A DNA stretch of 64,000 bases from JAFEDN01 sp963832945 (GCA_963832945.1 CAWHVV010000018.1:1-64000); one strand, 5' to 3'; shown: positions 1 through 9,491, counted from the stretch's first letter. The notes: generated from the letters alone by a model not told the origin. Numbers and translations: made by a program.

Positions 1-180
1 TCCCAGCACGGCCCATTTAAAATCAAGCACTTACAGCAACTCTCTCAAACCTCCAAAAATTTTGCCGTAATTTTGCCGGAATGTGATTCCGAAAACTCCG
101 CTACGTTTCCCGTAGACCGGATTCTTCCTAGAAAAAATTATCTGCTCTCAATTCAAGATTTGACCCTCTCTCTCTTATAA
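1..180 (+). CDS. C-terminal end of an unidentified protein (truncated by window edge)
   Basis: Frame 1 is open from the first base to a TAA at 178-180 and gives 59 residues that end in a hydrophobic tail (SIQDLTLSLL). The composition looks like real coding sequence and the stop lies only 6 bp inside the end of the convergent membrane-protein gene, a common arrangement. I see no motif that identifies it. The N-terminus and most of the gene lie outside the window. Confidence 0.45.
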   Translation, partial: SQHGPFKIKHLQQLSQTSKNFAVILPECDSENSATFPVDRILPRKNYLLSIQDLTLSLL

Positions 181-1362
181 AAATATTTTAATCACCCCAT
201 TAATCATTTTACTCACTGGAATTGTTGTCAATAATAAAAGCAGTATCGGAAATCCAATCTCCAAGACAAGTAGAATGACAGTGCGGCGATTAAAAGGTAC
301 TACGCGCATTTCTTGAACCACAGTAAAACTATTAGATAAGTCTGCCAGTGATTGAATGTCAGAGCTTCCAAGTAGAGCTTCATTCTTGTTAAGCGGCTTT
401 CCTTTCCATTTTGCAATGAAGTCATTGACATAATTACCGGCAAGAATTCCGTAATCAACCAGGCCTTTTTGTTTGGTCTGCACTAAAACTGTAACAAAAA
501 ATAGAAAAGGAGTTAATACCAGAAATAACAAAAATAATAACATGCTAACTATTTGCAGTTTGAATTCAAGAAGTGTTTTTCCAGCATGCCAAATACTGTT
601 GGCAATCAACCCAGCGAGAAGAACCGTATGGGCAAGCAACCCTATTGCGAAGGCAGATACACTCATGTCAAGAAAACCCAGCCCTCCTGAACGATCGGGG
701 TGTAAATAATTTAAGTGGAGAGGAAGACGGGATACTTGCCACAGGAACCGATACCAGATGAATGTACGATAATACCAGCGACAAAGGATAAATTGGAAAA
801 TCGGGACGCTTATATAGACATACCAGTATCCAGCCATTGTTAGATTTGCCCGCCCATTGATAATGGTTGAATACCAGGTTGGTACGTTTAATAAACCATA
901 ACGAATCAAGCTAAAATGGCCGACAGTATAGACTAATACAACTAACGATATCTCAGCCATATATGAATTTCTCAGCTTGAGTGCCGAGGCAACAATGTTC
1001 TCAAACCTTGTTCGGGTATCAGGGGTAATGATGTCTCGATCAATAAACTGATTGACAATGACTTGTAGACGTTGATGAGCAATCACTTCAGTACCTATGA
1101 ATAACCCTATTGAAACTAATAATCTTGTGTGAGTACCCACATCAAAAAGAAAAGGCGCCTTAACACCGCTAAGTGCTGTGCCTCCTAGAAATGCTAACAA
1201 TAATAACGGTAACCAGGAGATTAAGGTGACAACAATAATACGTCGTTTAGCTAAATTCAGGGGCGGCTTTACCAAAAAAGTACGCAGGTAGAGCTGATAG
1301 AGTGGGCCACCTAACATAAGTGGAAAATCCATGCTTTTGTAGCCATTCTGTTTTTTATTCAT
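175..1362 (-). CDS. Multi-pass inner-membrane protein, function unknown
   Basis: About 395 residues with roughly five or six hydrophobic segments: one near residues 45-65 (VTLISWLPLLLLAFLGG), one near 90, one near 140-155, one near 190, a long one near 280-305 (LLFLLFLVLTPFLFFVTVLV), and a C-terminal one near 370-390. The loops are basic, which suggests an inner-membrane protein. A GTG nine codons upstream (1389) is possible, but the ATG at 1362 has an AGGA eight bases ahead and is preferred. The gene is divergent from the 177-aa gene at 1589. I do not recognise the family and see no catalytic motif. Confidence 0.7.
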   Translation of the reverse strand: MNKKQNGYKSMDFPLMLGGPLYQLYLRTFLVKPPLNLAKRRIIVVTLISWLPLLLLAFLGGTALSGVKAPFLFDVGTHTRLLVSIGLFIGTEVIAHQRLQVIVNQFIDRDIITPDTRTRFENIVASALKLRNSYMAEISLVVLVYTVGHFSLIRYGLLNVPTWYSTIINGRANLTMAGYWYVYISVPIFQFILCRWYYRTFIWYRFLWQVSRLPLHLNYLHPDRSGGLGFLDMSVSAFAIGLLAHTVLLAGLIANSIWHAGKTLLEFKLQIVSMLLFLLFLVLTPFLFFVTVLVQTKQKGLVDYGILAGNYVNDFIAKWKGKPLNKNEALLGSSDIQSLADLSNSFTVVQEMRVVPFNRRTVILLVLEIGFPILLLLLTTIPVSKMINGVIKIFL

Positions 1363-1588
1363 ACGAATAATCCTATTTTTTTCCCGCACACTCTAGTGCG
1401 AATTTGTTTATTATCACGGCGGATTCTAACGCGTATCCTAAAGTGTCGTATATTCATGATATCGTATCGTATATATCCCATTTTATCCATTGGGCCGTGC
1501 CGATTAAACCAATTGACGGAAATATTCGATAATGTTGGTATTTTCTAGTAAGATCATGGAATCGTCATGTTTATCCATGGAGTAAATT

Positions 1589-2122
1589 ATGGAGATCAAA
1601 CCAAAAGCAATTGTGATACCCAAAGAGACTGATAATCTCGAAAAAGGAAAATACGGTCCAATATTTCCCAAATCGCCCGCTAACTATGGGTTTACGATTA
1701 TCGCTAATGTCAAACCCGGCAGAGCCGAAACCATTCGAGGTTATGGGAACAGATTGGCCCAAGCGCTAGAAAATGACCCCTTTCTATTGGCCCCCCTTAA
1801 ACTTCACTACCTACGTTGGGTGCTGTTCGATAACGACACTCGATTCATGTATCAGGGAATTTTTGATACTGATTTTGATAAATACACAGAGGACGCCATC
1901 GTGCTTTTTGCCAAATCAGGCGTCAACACCGTCTTTGAAAATTTAGAAGATTTTCCGATGGATTGGCAAACCAATCCAGAAGCATTTATTAAATTCGTGC
2001 GCGCCCATCATTGCCCGAGTTTTATAGAATACGGAGAATATCCTTATTTCACTGCAGACGAAATTAAAAAATCGCTCAAAATCAAGCAAGCACTTTCTGA
2101 TATGCTTGATCAGCTTCAATAA
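1589..2122 (+). CDS. Hypothetical protein associated with the DyP-peroxidase locus
   Basis: 177 residues with no signal peptide or membrane segment. The middle (HYLRWVLFDNDTRFMYQGIFD) resembles soluble proteins often found beside DyP-type peroxidases. I recognise that pattern only loosely and cannot name a family. A probable ribosome site (ATGGAGTAAATT) precedes the ATG. The gene is separated from the other two genes of the locus only by the IS4-family element and its repeat, so it was probably cotranscribed with them before the insertion. A role as accessory or substrate-handling partner of the peroxidase is inference from position. Confidence 0.65.
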   Translation: MEIKPKAIVIPKETDNLEKGKYGPIFPKSPANYGFTIIANVKPGRAETIRGYGNRLAQALENDPFLLAPLKLHYLRWVLFDNDTRFMYQGIFDTDFDKYTEDAIVLFAKSGVNTVFENLEDFPMDWQTNPEAFIKFVRAHHCPSFIEYGEYPYFTADEIKKSLKIKQALSDMLDQLQ

Positions 2123-2149
2123 AATTCAAACGCTATGGGGGATCGCAAG

Positions 2150-3596
2150 CTACTGTGTATACACATTTATGAATTAAAAAAGTACACTGGTAAATTTTTC
2201 AGGGCTATTTAACTATAAGGACATTCAGATGAAGCTGTTAGACCCATTTTTGGACAATCGATTAAAGAAGGTCGGTGAAATTTTTTTTGATCGGGTGTTG
2301 GAAGAAAAGAAGATCAGCCTGAGGGGGATATCAAGAAATCGTGCTGAAGAAATTCAGTTAGGCCGATGGCTAAGGAATGAAAAAGTGACCGTTACGCATT
2401 TGATTCGAGCAGAACAGGCGAGAGTGAGAGATCTGGTATTGAATCGTCATGTATTGGCGATCCAGGATACGACGGAGCTGAATTACCAAAGCCAGGCAGG
2501 CCGGGTGTCTGGTTTAGGAACAGTTGGTGATGGAAGGGGGTTAGGTTTTTTTATGCACCCGATGTTAGTGCTGGATGCGCAGACAAATGCGTTTCTGGGC
2601 AGCGCAGAAATACACCTATGGAATCGGTTAAAAGGGGCCTCTGACGAGTATCAGAAATTACCGATAGAAGAAAAAGAATCCTACCGATGGATATTAACGG
2701 CGCAAAAGAGCCGGGAGGTATTGTCTCAAGCGGACAGTATTACGTTTGTGGGAGATCGGGAGAATGACATTTATGAATTTATAGATCGTATACCGGATGA
2801 AAAGACATTTATTATCACGCGAGTACAACACAATCGTGTGCTATCGACGGGGGAAAGGTTAAAAGACCATATGGAAGGGAAGGTGGAGGCCGAAAAAATA
2901 GTGATAGAAATCCCCCGAGAGATGCGCCGGGGGCGAGAGGAAAGGAAAGCGACCTTATCGATAAAATATAGTGAAATTGAAATCAGAAGGCCGGAAAGAT
3001 GTACAGATAAAAAGGCGGCAAGGACGATTCGGGTGCGACTGGTTGAAGCCAAAGAAACAGACTGTCCTGCAGGGGAAGAGCCGGTTCATTGGATGATATT
3101 GACGACCCATGCGGTAACCGACTTTGAAAAGGCGAAGCAGATTATTTTGTGGTACAAAAATCGCTGGAATATAGAGCAGGTTTTTCGAACGATGAAAAAG
3201 CAGGGACTGGATATTGAATCGAGTGAGGTGGAGTCCGGGAAGAACTTAATGAAACTGGCGGTGATTGCATTGTGTGCGTCAATAAAAATCATGCAGTTAG
3301 TATTGGCAAGAACAGGAACAACAGGACAAAAGACAGAAGAGGTGTTTAATGATGAGGAGCAAAAATTCCTGGAAATACTCCTCCCGGGTCTGGAAGGTAA
3401 AACGGAGAAACAAAAGAATCCCTATTCAAAAGACAATTTAGGCTGGGCAAGCTGGATAATTGCCCGATTAGGGTCCTGGCAAGGATATGTCAAAGGTCAG
3501 AGGCCTCCCGGCCCTATCGTCATGGGCAGAGGGCTGGAAAAATTTTATGATCTGTATTCTGGCTATAAATTATACCAAAATGTGTATACACAATAG
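2150..3596. mobile_element. IS4-family insertion sequence, complete, 1447 bp
   Basis: Both ends are visible. The left terminus begins CTACTGTGTATACACATTT and the right terminus, read on the other strand, begins CTATTGTGTATACACATTT, so the terminal inverted repeats are about 19 bp with one mismatch. Immediately outside both ends is the same 10-bp sequence GGATCGCAAG (2140-2149 and 3597-3606), a clean target-site duplication of a length usual for IS4-family elements. The transposase stop codon TAG is formed by the last three bases of the element. Intact repeats, duplication and reading frame all point to a recent insertion. Confidence 0.93.
2229..3596 (+). CDS. IS4-family DDE transposase
   Basis: 455 residues, full length for a Tn5/IS4-type transposase. 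The first catalytic Asp is in QDTTE (about residue 80), the second in VGDREND (about residue 176). The third acidic residue lies in the IS4 signature Y-x2-R-x3-E-x6-K (YKNRWNIEQVFRTMK, from about residue 308). No frameshift or internal stop is visible, so the enzyme may be active. It would excise the element by the hairpin-type mechanism known for Tn5-like transposases. The coding sequence fills the IS almost completely, leaving a 79-bp left leader. Confidence 0.93.
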   Translation: MKLLDPFLDNRLKKVGEIFFDRVLEEKKISLRGISRNRAEEIQLGRWLRNEKVTVTHLIRAEQARVRDLVLNRHVLAIQDTTELNYQSQAGRVSGLGTVGDGRGLGFFMHPMLVLDAQTNAFLGSAEIHLWNRLKGASDEYQKLPIEEKESYRWILTAQKSREVLSQADSITFVGDRENDIYEFIDRIPDEKTFIITRVQHNRVLSTGERLKDHMEGKVEAEKIVIEIPREMRRGREERKATLSIKYSEIEIRRPERCTDKKAARTIRVRLVEAKETDCPAGEEPVHWMILTTHAVTDFEKAKQIILWYKNRWNIEQVFRTMKKQGLDIESSEVESGKNLMKLAVIALCASIKIMQLVLARTGTTGQKTEEVFNDEEQKFLEILLPGLEGKTEKQKNPYSKDNLGWASWIIARLGSWQGYVKGQRPPGPIVMGRGLEKFYDLYSGYKLYQNVYTQ

Positions 3597-3716
3597 GGAT
3601 CGCAAGGGGGAGAATCGCGATTCTCCCCATTCATTCCGAGCAATCGGCTTTGCCGATGCGCAGGATATAAACAATGAAGCCATGGACGCTGTACTCAGCG
3701 GGAATGGCTGATGGAA
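3597..3716 (+). repeat. Palindromic intergenic repeat, copy 1 (interrupted by the IS)
   Basis: The stretch after the IS contains short palindromes (GGGGAGAATCGCGATTCTCCCC, then ATCGGCTTTGCCGAT) followed by GCGCAGGATATAAA and CAGCGGGAAT. The same order of blocks occurs on the opposite strand at 20641-20766. The repeat originally began left of the insertion (about 2131-2149, GCTATGGGGGATCGCAAG), so the IS jumped into it. It ends at the start of the next gene, close to its ribosome-binding site. Confidence 0.8.
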
Positions 3717-3722
3717 ATTATT

Positions 3723-4751
3723 ATGACAGAAAAAAAATTTGCGCGGACTTATAATCAGTATCACCTGCCTAGAAAATATACGCCCGGGCGCCGACGCGTG
3801 AGCATCTACGTGTCATGGAGTTATCCTGCCGAGGCTGGCAGTAACACGGATGAACTGGATAATCGATTCTCCACGATGAACGAGATCCGCCGAACGCAAT
3901 GGCCTGCTTATGAGCCCCCTAAATGGTCTGATCCTTTTCAATACCAGCAAGGAATTGCTGGGGGATTAGAATTGTTCTTCCGTGGGTGGGTACCGTTCCA
4001 GGAATTTATTCGTGAAAATACCGGCCATGCAGTTCCGGTGTTTCAACGTATCGACCAGGCAGGCTACAAACTGCCTATTGATGAACGTATTCTGGCAGAT
4101 ACAGACACTTTGCTGATTTTTGGATTAGACCATATGATCACTCAACAGGAAGCGTCTATTGAAGAAATCGAATCTCTTAGAGCCTTTCTCCAGCGTGAAA
4201 ATACTCTTTTGATTCTCGGGCCTCACCATGAAGTTGGATTTTCAGATGATTTTAAGATACGTGATTTGGAATATTATCATCATGGAGATCCTCTGGTGCC
4301 TCGCCAACAACGATTCGCGGGATATCTACGATCTGTAATGAAGGGACTTGAAGTGCCTATCGAGAACCGCTGGGGTCTGCGTCCAGCAGTTGAACCTGGA
4401 ACCCAAAAGCCCGTTCCCTTGTCGATTGCAAGAGACTTAGATCGTATGGGATGGTTAGAGGGCGTCACTAACCTTATCTTCCACATGCATTTACCACATT
4501 ATGCAGTCACTACAGAGGATACATCAATGGTACATGTCTTAGCTCGACAGCCAATTGATCTCTCACGACCCCCACATCCGTTCACACAAATGGGAAATCA
4601 TGAATTTAACATGATTTTATGGATGCCCCCCGGAGGTAAGCGGGCAGGTAATATCTTGCTAGCTGACTCAACTATCTTCAGCTCATTATTTCGCGTAGAT
4701 GAAAGCGTGAAGCGTTTCTGGAAGAATATTGCCGCCATCGCGGGAGGCTAA
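3723..4751 (+). CDS. Hypothetical protein of the DyP-peroxidase locus
   Basis: 342 residues from the ATG at 3723, which has GGAA about eight bases ahead. An ATG at 3711, adding four residues, is an alternative. The protein is soluble and has no signal peptide. A central segment (DTLLIFGLDHMIT, then LRAFLQRENTLLILGPHHEVG) resembles the alternating strand/helix pattern of glutamine-amidotransferase-like folds, but I see no catalytic Cys-His-Glu set, so this is only structural impression. It ends 39 bp before the DyP peroxidase gene and is very likely in one operon with it. Confidence 0.7.
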   Translation: MTEKKFARTYNQYHLPRKYTPGRRRVSIYVSWSYPAEAGSNTDELDNRFSTMNEIRRTQWPAYEPPKWSDPFQYQQGIAGGLELFFRGWVPFQEFIRENTGHAVPVFQRIDQAGYKLPIDERILADTDTLLIFGLDHMITQQEASIEEIESLRAFLQRENTLLILGPHHEVGFSDDFKIRDLEYYHHGDPLVPRQQRFAGYLRSVMKGLEVPIENRWGLRPAVEPGTQKPVPLSIARDLDRMGWLEGVTNLIFHMHLPHYAVTTEDTSMVHVLARQPIDLSRPPHPFTQMGNHEFNMILWMPPGGKRAGNILLADSTIFSSLFRVDESVKRFWKNIAAIAGG

Positions 4752-4790
4752 TAAGCAACCTGAGCCGTGTTGCCATGCTAAGGAGGACAA

Positions 4791-6158
4791 ATGACCGGGA
4801 AAACAATTCTCCAATTAGAGGATATCCAAAGTGGTGTTTTACGCCCCAGGCCAACTCCCTATGCAGCCACTTATATTGTGCTGCGAATCGATGATCGTAA
4901 AGCAGGAAGTGAATTAATGCGCCGTTTAAGCGCTGTCGTTACCTCCGCTGCTGCGCCTACCAGTCCTTTAGGAGAGACATGGGTGAGCGTCGCGCTTTCT
5001 TATCAAGGATTGAAAGCACTGGGTGTACCTCAGAATTCACTGGATACCCTCGCTTGGGAATTTCGGCAAGGGATGGCGGCAAGGTGGAAGGAACTGGGTG
5101 ATACGGGTCTGAACAGTCCCGAAAATTGGGAAAAACCCCTGGGAACTCCCGAGGTTCATGTGGTCGTGGTTGCCGTTGCACCCAATAAGCAAGCACTGGA
5201 AGCAGCGCTTGAGCCTGCTCGCAAATCTTATAAAGAACTGTCAGGAATTACAGCGATATGGCGTCAAGATTGTTATACTTTGCCCAGTATGAAGGAGCCT
5301 TTCGGATATTTGGATGGCGCCAGTCATCCAGCGATCGAAGGTAGTGGTGTCGCGGGAAGCAACACTTTGGAATCACCGTTAAAGGCTGGCGAATTTGTAT
5401 TGGGTTATCCTGATGAGATAGGCAACATACAAGTCACTCATCCAGAAATTCTGGGTCGCAATGGGACTTATGTGGTCTTCCGTAAGTTACATCAACGCGT
5501 AGCCGCTTTCCGTCAATATCTCAGAGAGAATTCATGTAATCCTGAGGAGGAGGAATTGCTAGCTGCCAAGATAATGGGACGATGGCGCAGCGGTGCGCCT
5601 TTGGCTCTTTGTCCATTTCAAGACAATCCACAATTAGGCATCGATCCGCAGGGCAGAAACAGTTTTCTTTACCAAAAAGACGATCCCATAGGGTTAAAAA
5701 CTCCCGCGGGCTCGCACATACGACGCACTAATCCACGTGATTCTTCAGTTGCAGGTGTAGTAAGGCTTCACCGAATGATTCGGCGGGGAACAGTGTATGG
5801 CCTGCCGCTGCCTGAAGGAGTTTTGGAAGATGATGGTCTAGATCGGGGATTGATGTTTGCGTTTGTAGGAGCGCATCTTGGGCGGCAATTTGAGTTTGTT
5901 CAGTCGCAATGGATCAATGATGGGGTCTTTTTTGGTGCAAGCAACGATAAAGATCCTATTGCTGGAGCAAACAATGGTAATGATGATGGATTTACAATTC
6001 CGCGCAGACCGGTTCGCAAAAGACTTCAGGGTATTCCTCGATTTGTTATTACCCGGGGCGGCGAATATTGCTTTATGCCTGGATTAAAAGCTCTGCGTTG
6101 GCTGGGCGAGTTAGCGGCATATGCTGGTACCGGCCATGCCAATTCTCATCGACTATAG
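4791..6158 (+). CDS. DyP-type heme peroxidase
   Basis: 455 residues. It carries the family's distal motif GxxDG as GYLDGASHP (about residues 171-179, catalytic Asp near 174), the proximal heme-ligand region SHIRRTNPRD (His near 309), a conserved Arg in HRMIRRGTVYG, the RQFEFVQSQWINDG block and RGGEYCFMPGLKALR near the C-terminus. It should use H2O2 to oxidise dyes or phenolics, probably in the cytoplasm as no signal peptide is present. A strong AAGGAGG precedes the ATG. The annotated end (SHRL) may be a single-base frameshift: the next frame continues with 38 charged residues (ENPESKDHGQ...GEFS) to a stop at 6272-6274. Confidence 0.92.
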   Translation: MTGKTILQLEDIQSGVLRPRPTPYAATYIVLRIDDRKAGSELMRRLSAVVTSAAAPTSPLGETWVSVALSYQGLKALGVPQNSLDTLAWEFRQGMAARWKELGDTGLNSPENWEKPLGTPEVHVVVVAVAPNKQALEAALEPARKSYKELSGITAIWRQDCYTLPSMKEPFGYLDGASHPAIEGSGVAGSNTLESPLKAGEFVLGYPDEIGNIQVTHPEILGRNGTYVVFRKLHQRVAAFRQYLRENSCNPEEEELLAAKIMGRWRSGAPLALCPFQDNPQLGIDPQGRNSFLYQKDDPIGLKTPAGSHIRRTNPRDSSVAGVVRLHRMIRRGTVYGLPLPEGVLEDDGLDRGLMFAFVGAHLGRQFEFVQSQWINDGVFFGASNDKDPIAGANNGNDDGFTIPRRPVRKRLQGIPRFVITRGGEYCFMPGLKALRWLGELAAYAGTGHANSHRL

Positions 6159-6257
6159 AAAATCCAGAATCAAAAGATCATGGTCAGGATTCTCAAGATG
6201 AAATAGTTTTAGAACCCAATTTAAATGTGACGGATACCGAATTAACAGCCGTAAGGT

Positions 6258-6524
6258 ATGGTGAGTTTAGCTAAGGCTCGTGAAATCAGTTCTGCCAAGT
6301 TACAGCAAATCACCGGAGATATTGTGAAAGAACTCAGCAAGCCCAGCCGATTTTGCCGAGATACGGTGAGAGAAATGCTTCCGCTGTTGTCTCAGATCAT
6401 CTCATTGAGTTCAAAAGTTCAGAATCTGGAACAGCTTGTGCGTTGGAACGGTCGATTGAATGTCAATGATCGACGCCAAAGTTTTGAATGGGTGCATTCC
6501 ATTTTTATAGGTAGATTTATTTAA
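6258..6524 (+). CDS. Small hypothetical protein
   Basis: 88 residues, predicted mostly helical (KAREISSAKLQQITGDIVKELSK, then REMLPLLSQIISLSSKV). The codon pattern looks coding and a weak GTAAGG precedes the ATG. The gene follows the DyP peroxidase; if that gene is frameshifted, the two would overlap by 17 bp as in an operon. No family recognised. It converges with the small minus-strand gene ending at 6517. Confidence 0.35.
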   Translation: MVSLAKAREISSAKLQQITGDIVKELSKPSRFCRDTVREMLPLLSQIISLSSKVQNLEQLVRWNGRLNVNDRRQSFEWVHSIFIGRFI

Positions 6525-6748
6525 CGTCTAAACCACCTATAAATGCCATGTTTTTCAGCAAATTCCAGCGACCAGCCTTGTAATAAGATCGAAGCAAAAG
6601 CATCGCATCGGCAAATTCTTCCTTCCAAAAAATACCAGGGCCTTCCCGATTAAAAAAGCACAGAAAAAAATAGTAGAATATCTAACGCCAGCAGGCAAAT
6701 CCCCCATAATGCCTGCCAAGGTCGAGTATTAGGCGTGATGTTGTTCAT
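6517..6748 (-). pseudogene. Small membrane protein, frameshifted
   Basis: An ATG at 6748 overlaps the end of ada and starts a peptide with one membrane segment (WQALWGICLLALDILLF). That frame stops at 6650, but removing one T from the T7 run joins it to a second open frame (FNREGPGIFWKEEFADAMLL...GGLDVK) that ends at 6517. I infer one gene of about 76 codons with a homopolymer indel. It could instead be two unrelated short frames. Position suggests cotranscription with ada. No family recognised. Confidence 0.4.
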
Positions 6749-7778
6749 GTCGAATCAGCCATTCTTTCCGGGTTAAGCCACCGCCATAACCACCCAATTG
6801 CCCATTGGTATTAATGACACGATGGCAAGGAATCACGATGGCGATTTGATTCGCGCCATTGGCATTGGCTACGGCACGAAAGGCGGTGCGCTGACCGATA
6901 TCTCGCGCCAAATCAGCATAGGAACAGGTTTTGCCATAAGGAATATTTTGTAAGGCTTGCCAGACCCGCTGTTGAAAGGGTGAACCGAGTAAATGCAGTG
7001 GCGTTTTAAAGGTTTGCAATTTTCCAGCAAAATAACGCTTTAATTCTTCAGTAATTGAATGAATAATTTCAGTGGACCCTGGAATAATCGCGGCATCCTT
7101 TTTTTGACGCAGTCGTAGTACTTCTCGTTCCAGTCCACGCCGGTCGACAAATTCTAATAAATATAGAGCCTTTTCATCGGTAATAGCAATCATCGGCCCC
7201 AAGGGTGTATCTAACCAGGCGGCTTTTAAAAGATGACATTGTCCATGTAACGAAGGTGCTGCTCCCATAATCTTGGAAAAGGCATCGCGAAATCCGCTGC
7301 TGGATTCATAACCGCTGGCCAGTTGTGCTTCAATCATAGGCTGGCCGCTTTTGATCTGTTTCATCGCCAACCCCATTCGCCGTGCGCGGGCGTAGGCGAC
7401 AAAGGTCATACCAAAGCGTTTTTTAAATTGCCGGCGAGCGGTAGATGCGTCCACCGAAAATAATTTCTGAAAATCGCTTTCTCGCCAATGTTTTTCCGGG
7501 TTTTCTTCCACGGCTTGGATGAGTTTCTGAATCAATTCAGACGATTGTTGAGGATAAGACAGCGGTTTACAGCGCCGGCAAGGACGAAAAGAAGCCAGCA
7601 GCGCTTGCTCTGCCGTTTCAAAGAATTCACAATGTTCAAATTTAGGCTTTCTAGCGGGACAAGTGGGGCGGCAAAATACGCCGGTAGTTTTCACGCCGAC
7701 GAAGAAAATACCTTCATATTCGCTGTCTTTAGCCAGCAAAGCCTGATAATACTGTTTCTGAGTAGATTTGGTGATCAT
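6729..7778 (-). CDS. ada: Bifunctional Ada: DNA alkylation repair methyltransferase and transcriptional activator
   Basis: 349 residues, full length. The N-terminal zinc domain has the four cysteines (FCRPTCPAR near residues 36-43, then RPCRRC near 66-71); the first is the phosphotriester methyl acceptor in E. coli Ada. An AraC-type helix-turn-helix follows (DASTARRQFKKRFGMTFVAYARARRMG, about 110-135). The C-terminal O6-methylguanine methyltransferase domain contains the active-site IPCHRVI. The protein removes methyl groups from DNA irreversibly and, when methylated on the N-terminal Cys, is expected to activate its own regulon. Upstream ribosome site is weak. Confidence 0.95.
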   Translation of the reverse strand: MITKSTQKQYYQALLAKDSEYEGIFFVGVKTTGVFCRPTCPARKPKFEHCEFFETAEQALLASFRPCRRCKPLSYPQQSSELIQKLIQAVEENPEKHWRESDFQKLFSVDASTARRQFKKRFGMTFVAYARARRMGLAMKQIKSGQPMIEAQLASGYESSSGFRDAFSKIMGAAPSLHGQCHLLKAAWLDTPLGPMIAITDEKALYLLEFVDRRGLEREVLRLRQKKDAAIIPGSTEIIHSITEELKRYFAGKLQTFKTPLHLLGSPFQQRVWQALQNIPYGKTCSYADLARDIGQRTAFRAVANANGANQIAIVIPCHRVINTNGQLGGYGGGLTRKEWLIRHEQHHA

Positions 7779-8061
7779 AAGTGAATAGGATTATAATCAA
7801 TTTCAACAGCGTCTGTCGCCGAAATTCAGGCAGCGATTTGCTCCAGTATTAGCTAAAAAAGTGAAGGTTGTTGCCTACGATCGAGTGTTTACTTTCAATA
7901 GTTGTCCGAACCCTAATGATTTATGCCCCTGACCGCGCATTTCAACATTGGGCCATGCCCTGCGATTTGGTGATCGCCTGGACGCTCTTCAGCGGAGAAA
8001 GTCGGGCAGCTTTTTGTGATATATTATCGAGCAACCTGATGGGACTTGGGGTTTCCATGGT

Positions 8062-9219
8062 GTGAAGGGGCAATATTTTGACGCGATCGTTAAAAATCAA
8101 ACGGACACACCCACGACGATTCATTGGCACGGCCTAATAGTCCCCAATAATCAAGATGGGGTGCCCGGCGTAACGCAACCACTCATTCCTACGGGAGGAC
8201 AATATCATTACCACTTTAAACTCTTGCAGTCAGGTACGTATTGGATGCATTCTCATGAGGATTTGCAAATCCAACGATATTTATCGGCTCCTTTTATTAT
8301 TAACGATCCTAATGAAAAGCAAGGTGCTAAAGAAGTTATCATGTTTCTGGATGATTATAGTCAAAAATCTCCGCAGACGATTATACATGAGCTGCATAGC
8401 ATGGGTAGTATGGCGAATATGCCATCCTCGAAACCGGATTTGAACGACGTCACTTATGATGCGTACTTAACTAATTATCGAACATTGAAAAATCTTGAAA
8501 TTGTTACCGTCACCCCAGGAGAAACGGTGAGACTTAGAGTGATTGACGGCTCCGCTGCGAGTAATTTTTTTGTGAATACCGGCCAATTACCAGGGCAAGC
8601 CATTGCGATGGATGGTGAATCCATTAAGCCGCTCGCTGGAACGAAATTTCAATTAGCGATTGGGCAGCGTATCGATATTTTAGTTAAGATTCCCAAAGGC
8701 GAAGGCGTCTATCCTATTTTGGCGCAAGGTGAGGGATCTCATTTACAAACCGGTCTTGTTTTGAAGACCAAAAATGCCACGTTTTCTTCCATTAACGAAA
8801 CAGCGTTAAAAGAAGCCGGCGCTCTTAATTACGATCAAGAATTAAAAATAAAAGCGACTCATCCTTTACCGGTTAAACCTGTGCAGCAAATCATTACCGC
8901 TGAACTAGAAGGCGACATGCAAAAATATGTATGGAAGATTAACAATCAAGCATGGCCGAAGATCACCCCGCTATCTATTGAGCCACACGAAAGAATTGAA
9001 ATGGTTTTTATCAATCAGACTGATATGGCGCACCCTATGCATTTACATGGTCATGTTTTTGAAGTAACTAAAATCAGTGGTCAACCTGTTAAAGATGGAG
9101 GCATGCGCGATACGGTGTTACATTGTCATATGTTATATCATCAAGCAAGCGGCATGATGACCGTTATTCATTACGCTGGATTTGAAAAACCGACTATTAA
9201 TCCTCAAGAGATGGAATGA
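8062..9219 (+). pseudogene. Multicopper oxidase, N-terminally truncated and internally deleted
   Basis: The remaining 385 codons carry all four copper motif regions: TTIHWHGL, YWMHSHED, HPMHLHGHVF and HCHMLYHQASGMM. The first cupredoxin domain, however, starts only a few residues before HWHG; in that frame there is a stop at 8017, and no signal peptide is found upstream. Between the third and fourth motifs RDTVL runs directly into HCH, while functional enzymes have about 25-30 residues there, including a strand of the type-1 copper domain. The start given is a GTG without a good ribosome site. I judge this a decayed gene rather than an active oxidase. Confidence 0.7.
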
Positions 9220-9468
9220 TGCTCGCTTGAAATCCGTCTTGAATGATTTGAGGAATGTTAGGATAAAGGGTATGGAACATTGGGATACTATCAATATCCA
9301 TTAATTGACACCATTGAGTGTATGATTTGGTCGCCAAGGAAGAAAAATGATGAAGGGGTTTTTCTTGTTCCCTCAATTTGAATTCTTCTGCATCTTTGAC
9401 GTATTGAGGTAATTTAAAGAGTCAGAAAAAGAAGGGAATTCAGATTTTTCATTTGTTGTTAATTTCAT
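9197..9468 (-). pseudogene. Short hypothetical gene, probably frameshifted
   Basis: On the minus strand an ATG at 9468 opens a frame (MKLTTNEKSEFPSFSDS...). A second frame with a natural-looking protein (LPQYVKDAEEFKLREQ..., then ...QWCQLMDIDSIPMFHTLYP) takes over near 9415 and ends at a TAA at 9197-9199. Joining them needs one single-base shift and would give about 90 residues. It overlaps the end of the multicopper oxidase convergently. I do not recognise it. Confidence 0.35.
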
Positions 9469-9491
9469 ATGTATTCAAATCATATCAGAAA

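Noticed and set aside
6068..6274. Independent 68-codon gene after the DyP peroxidase
   Set aside because: The first half overlaps the peroxidase in another frame. Only the last 38 codons look coding, and these are better explained as the frameshifted end of the peroxidase.
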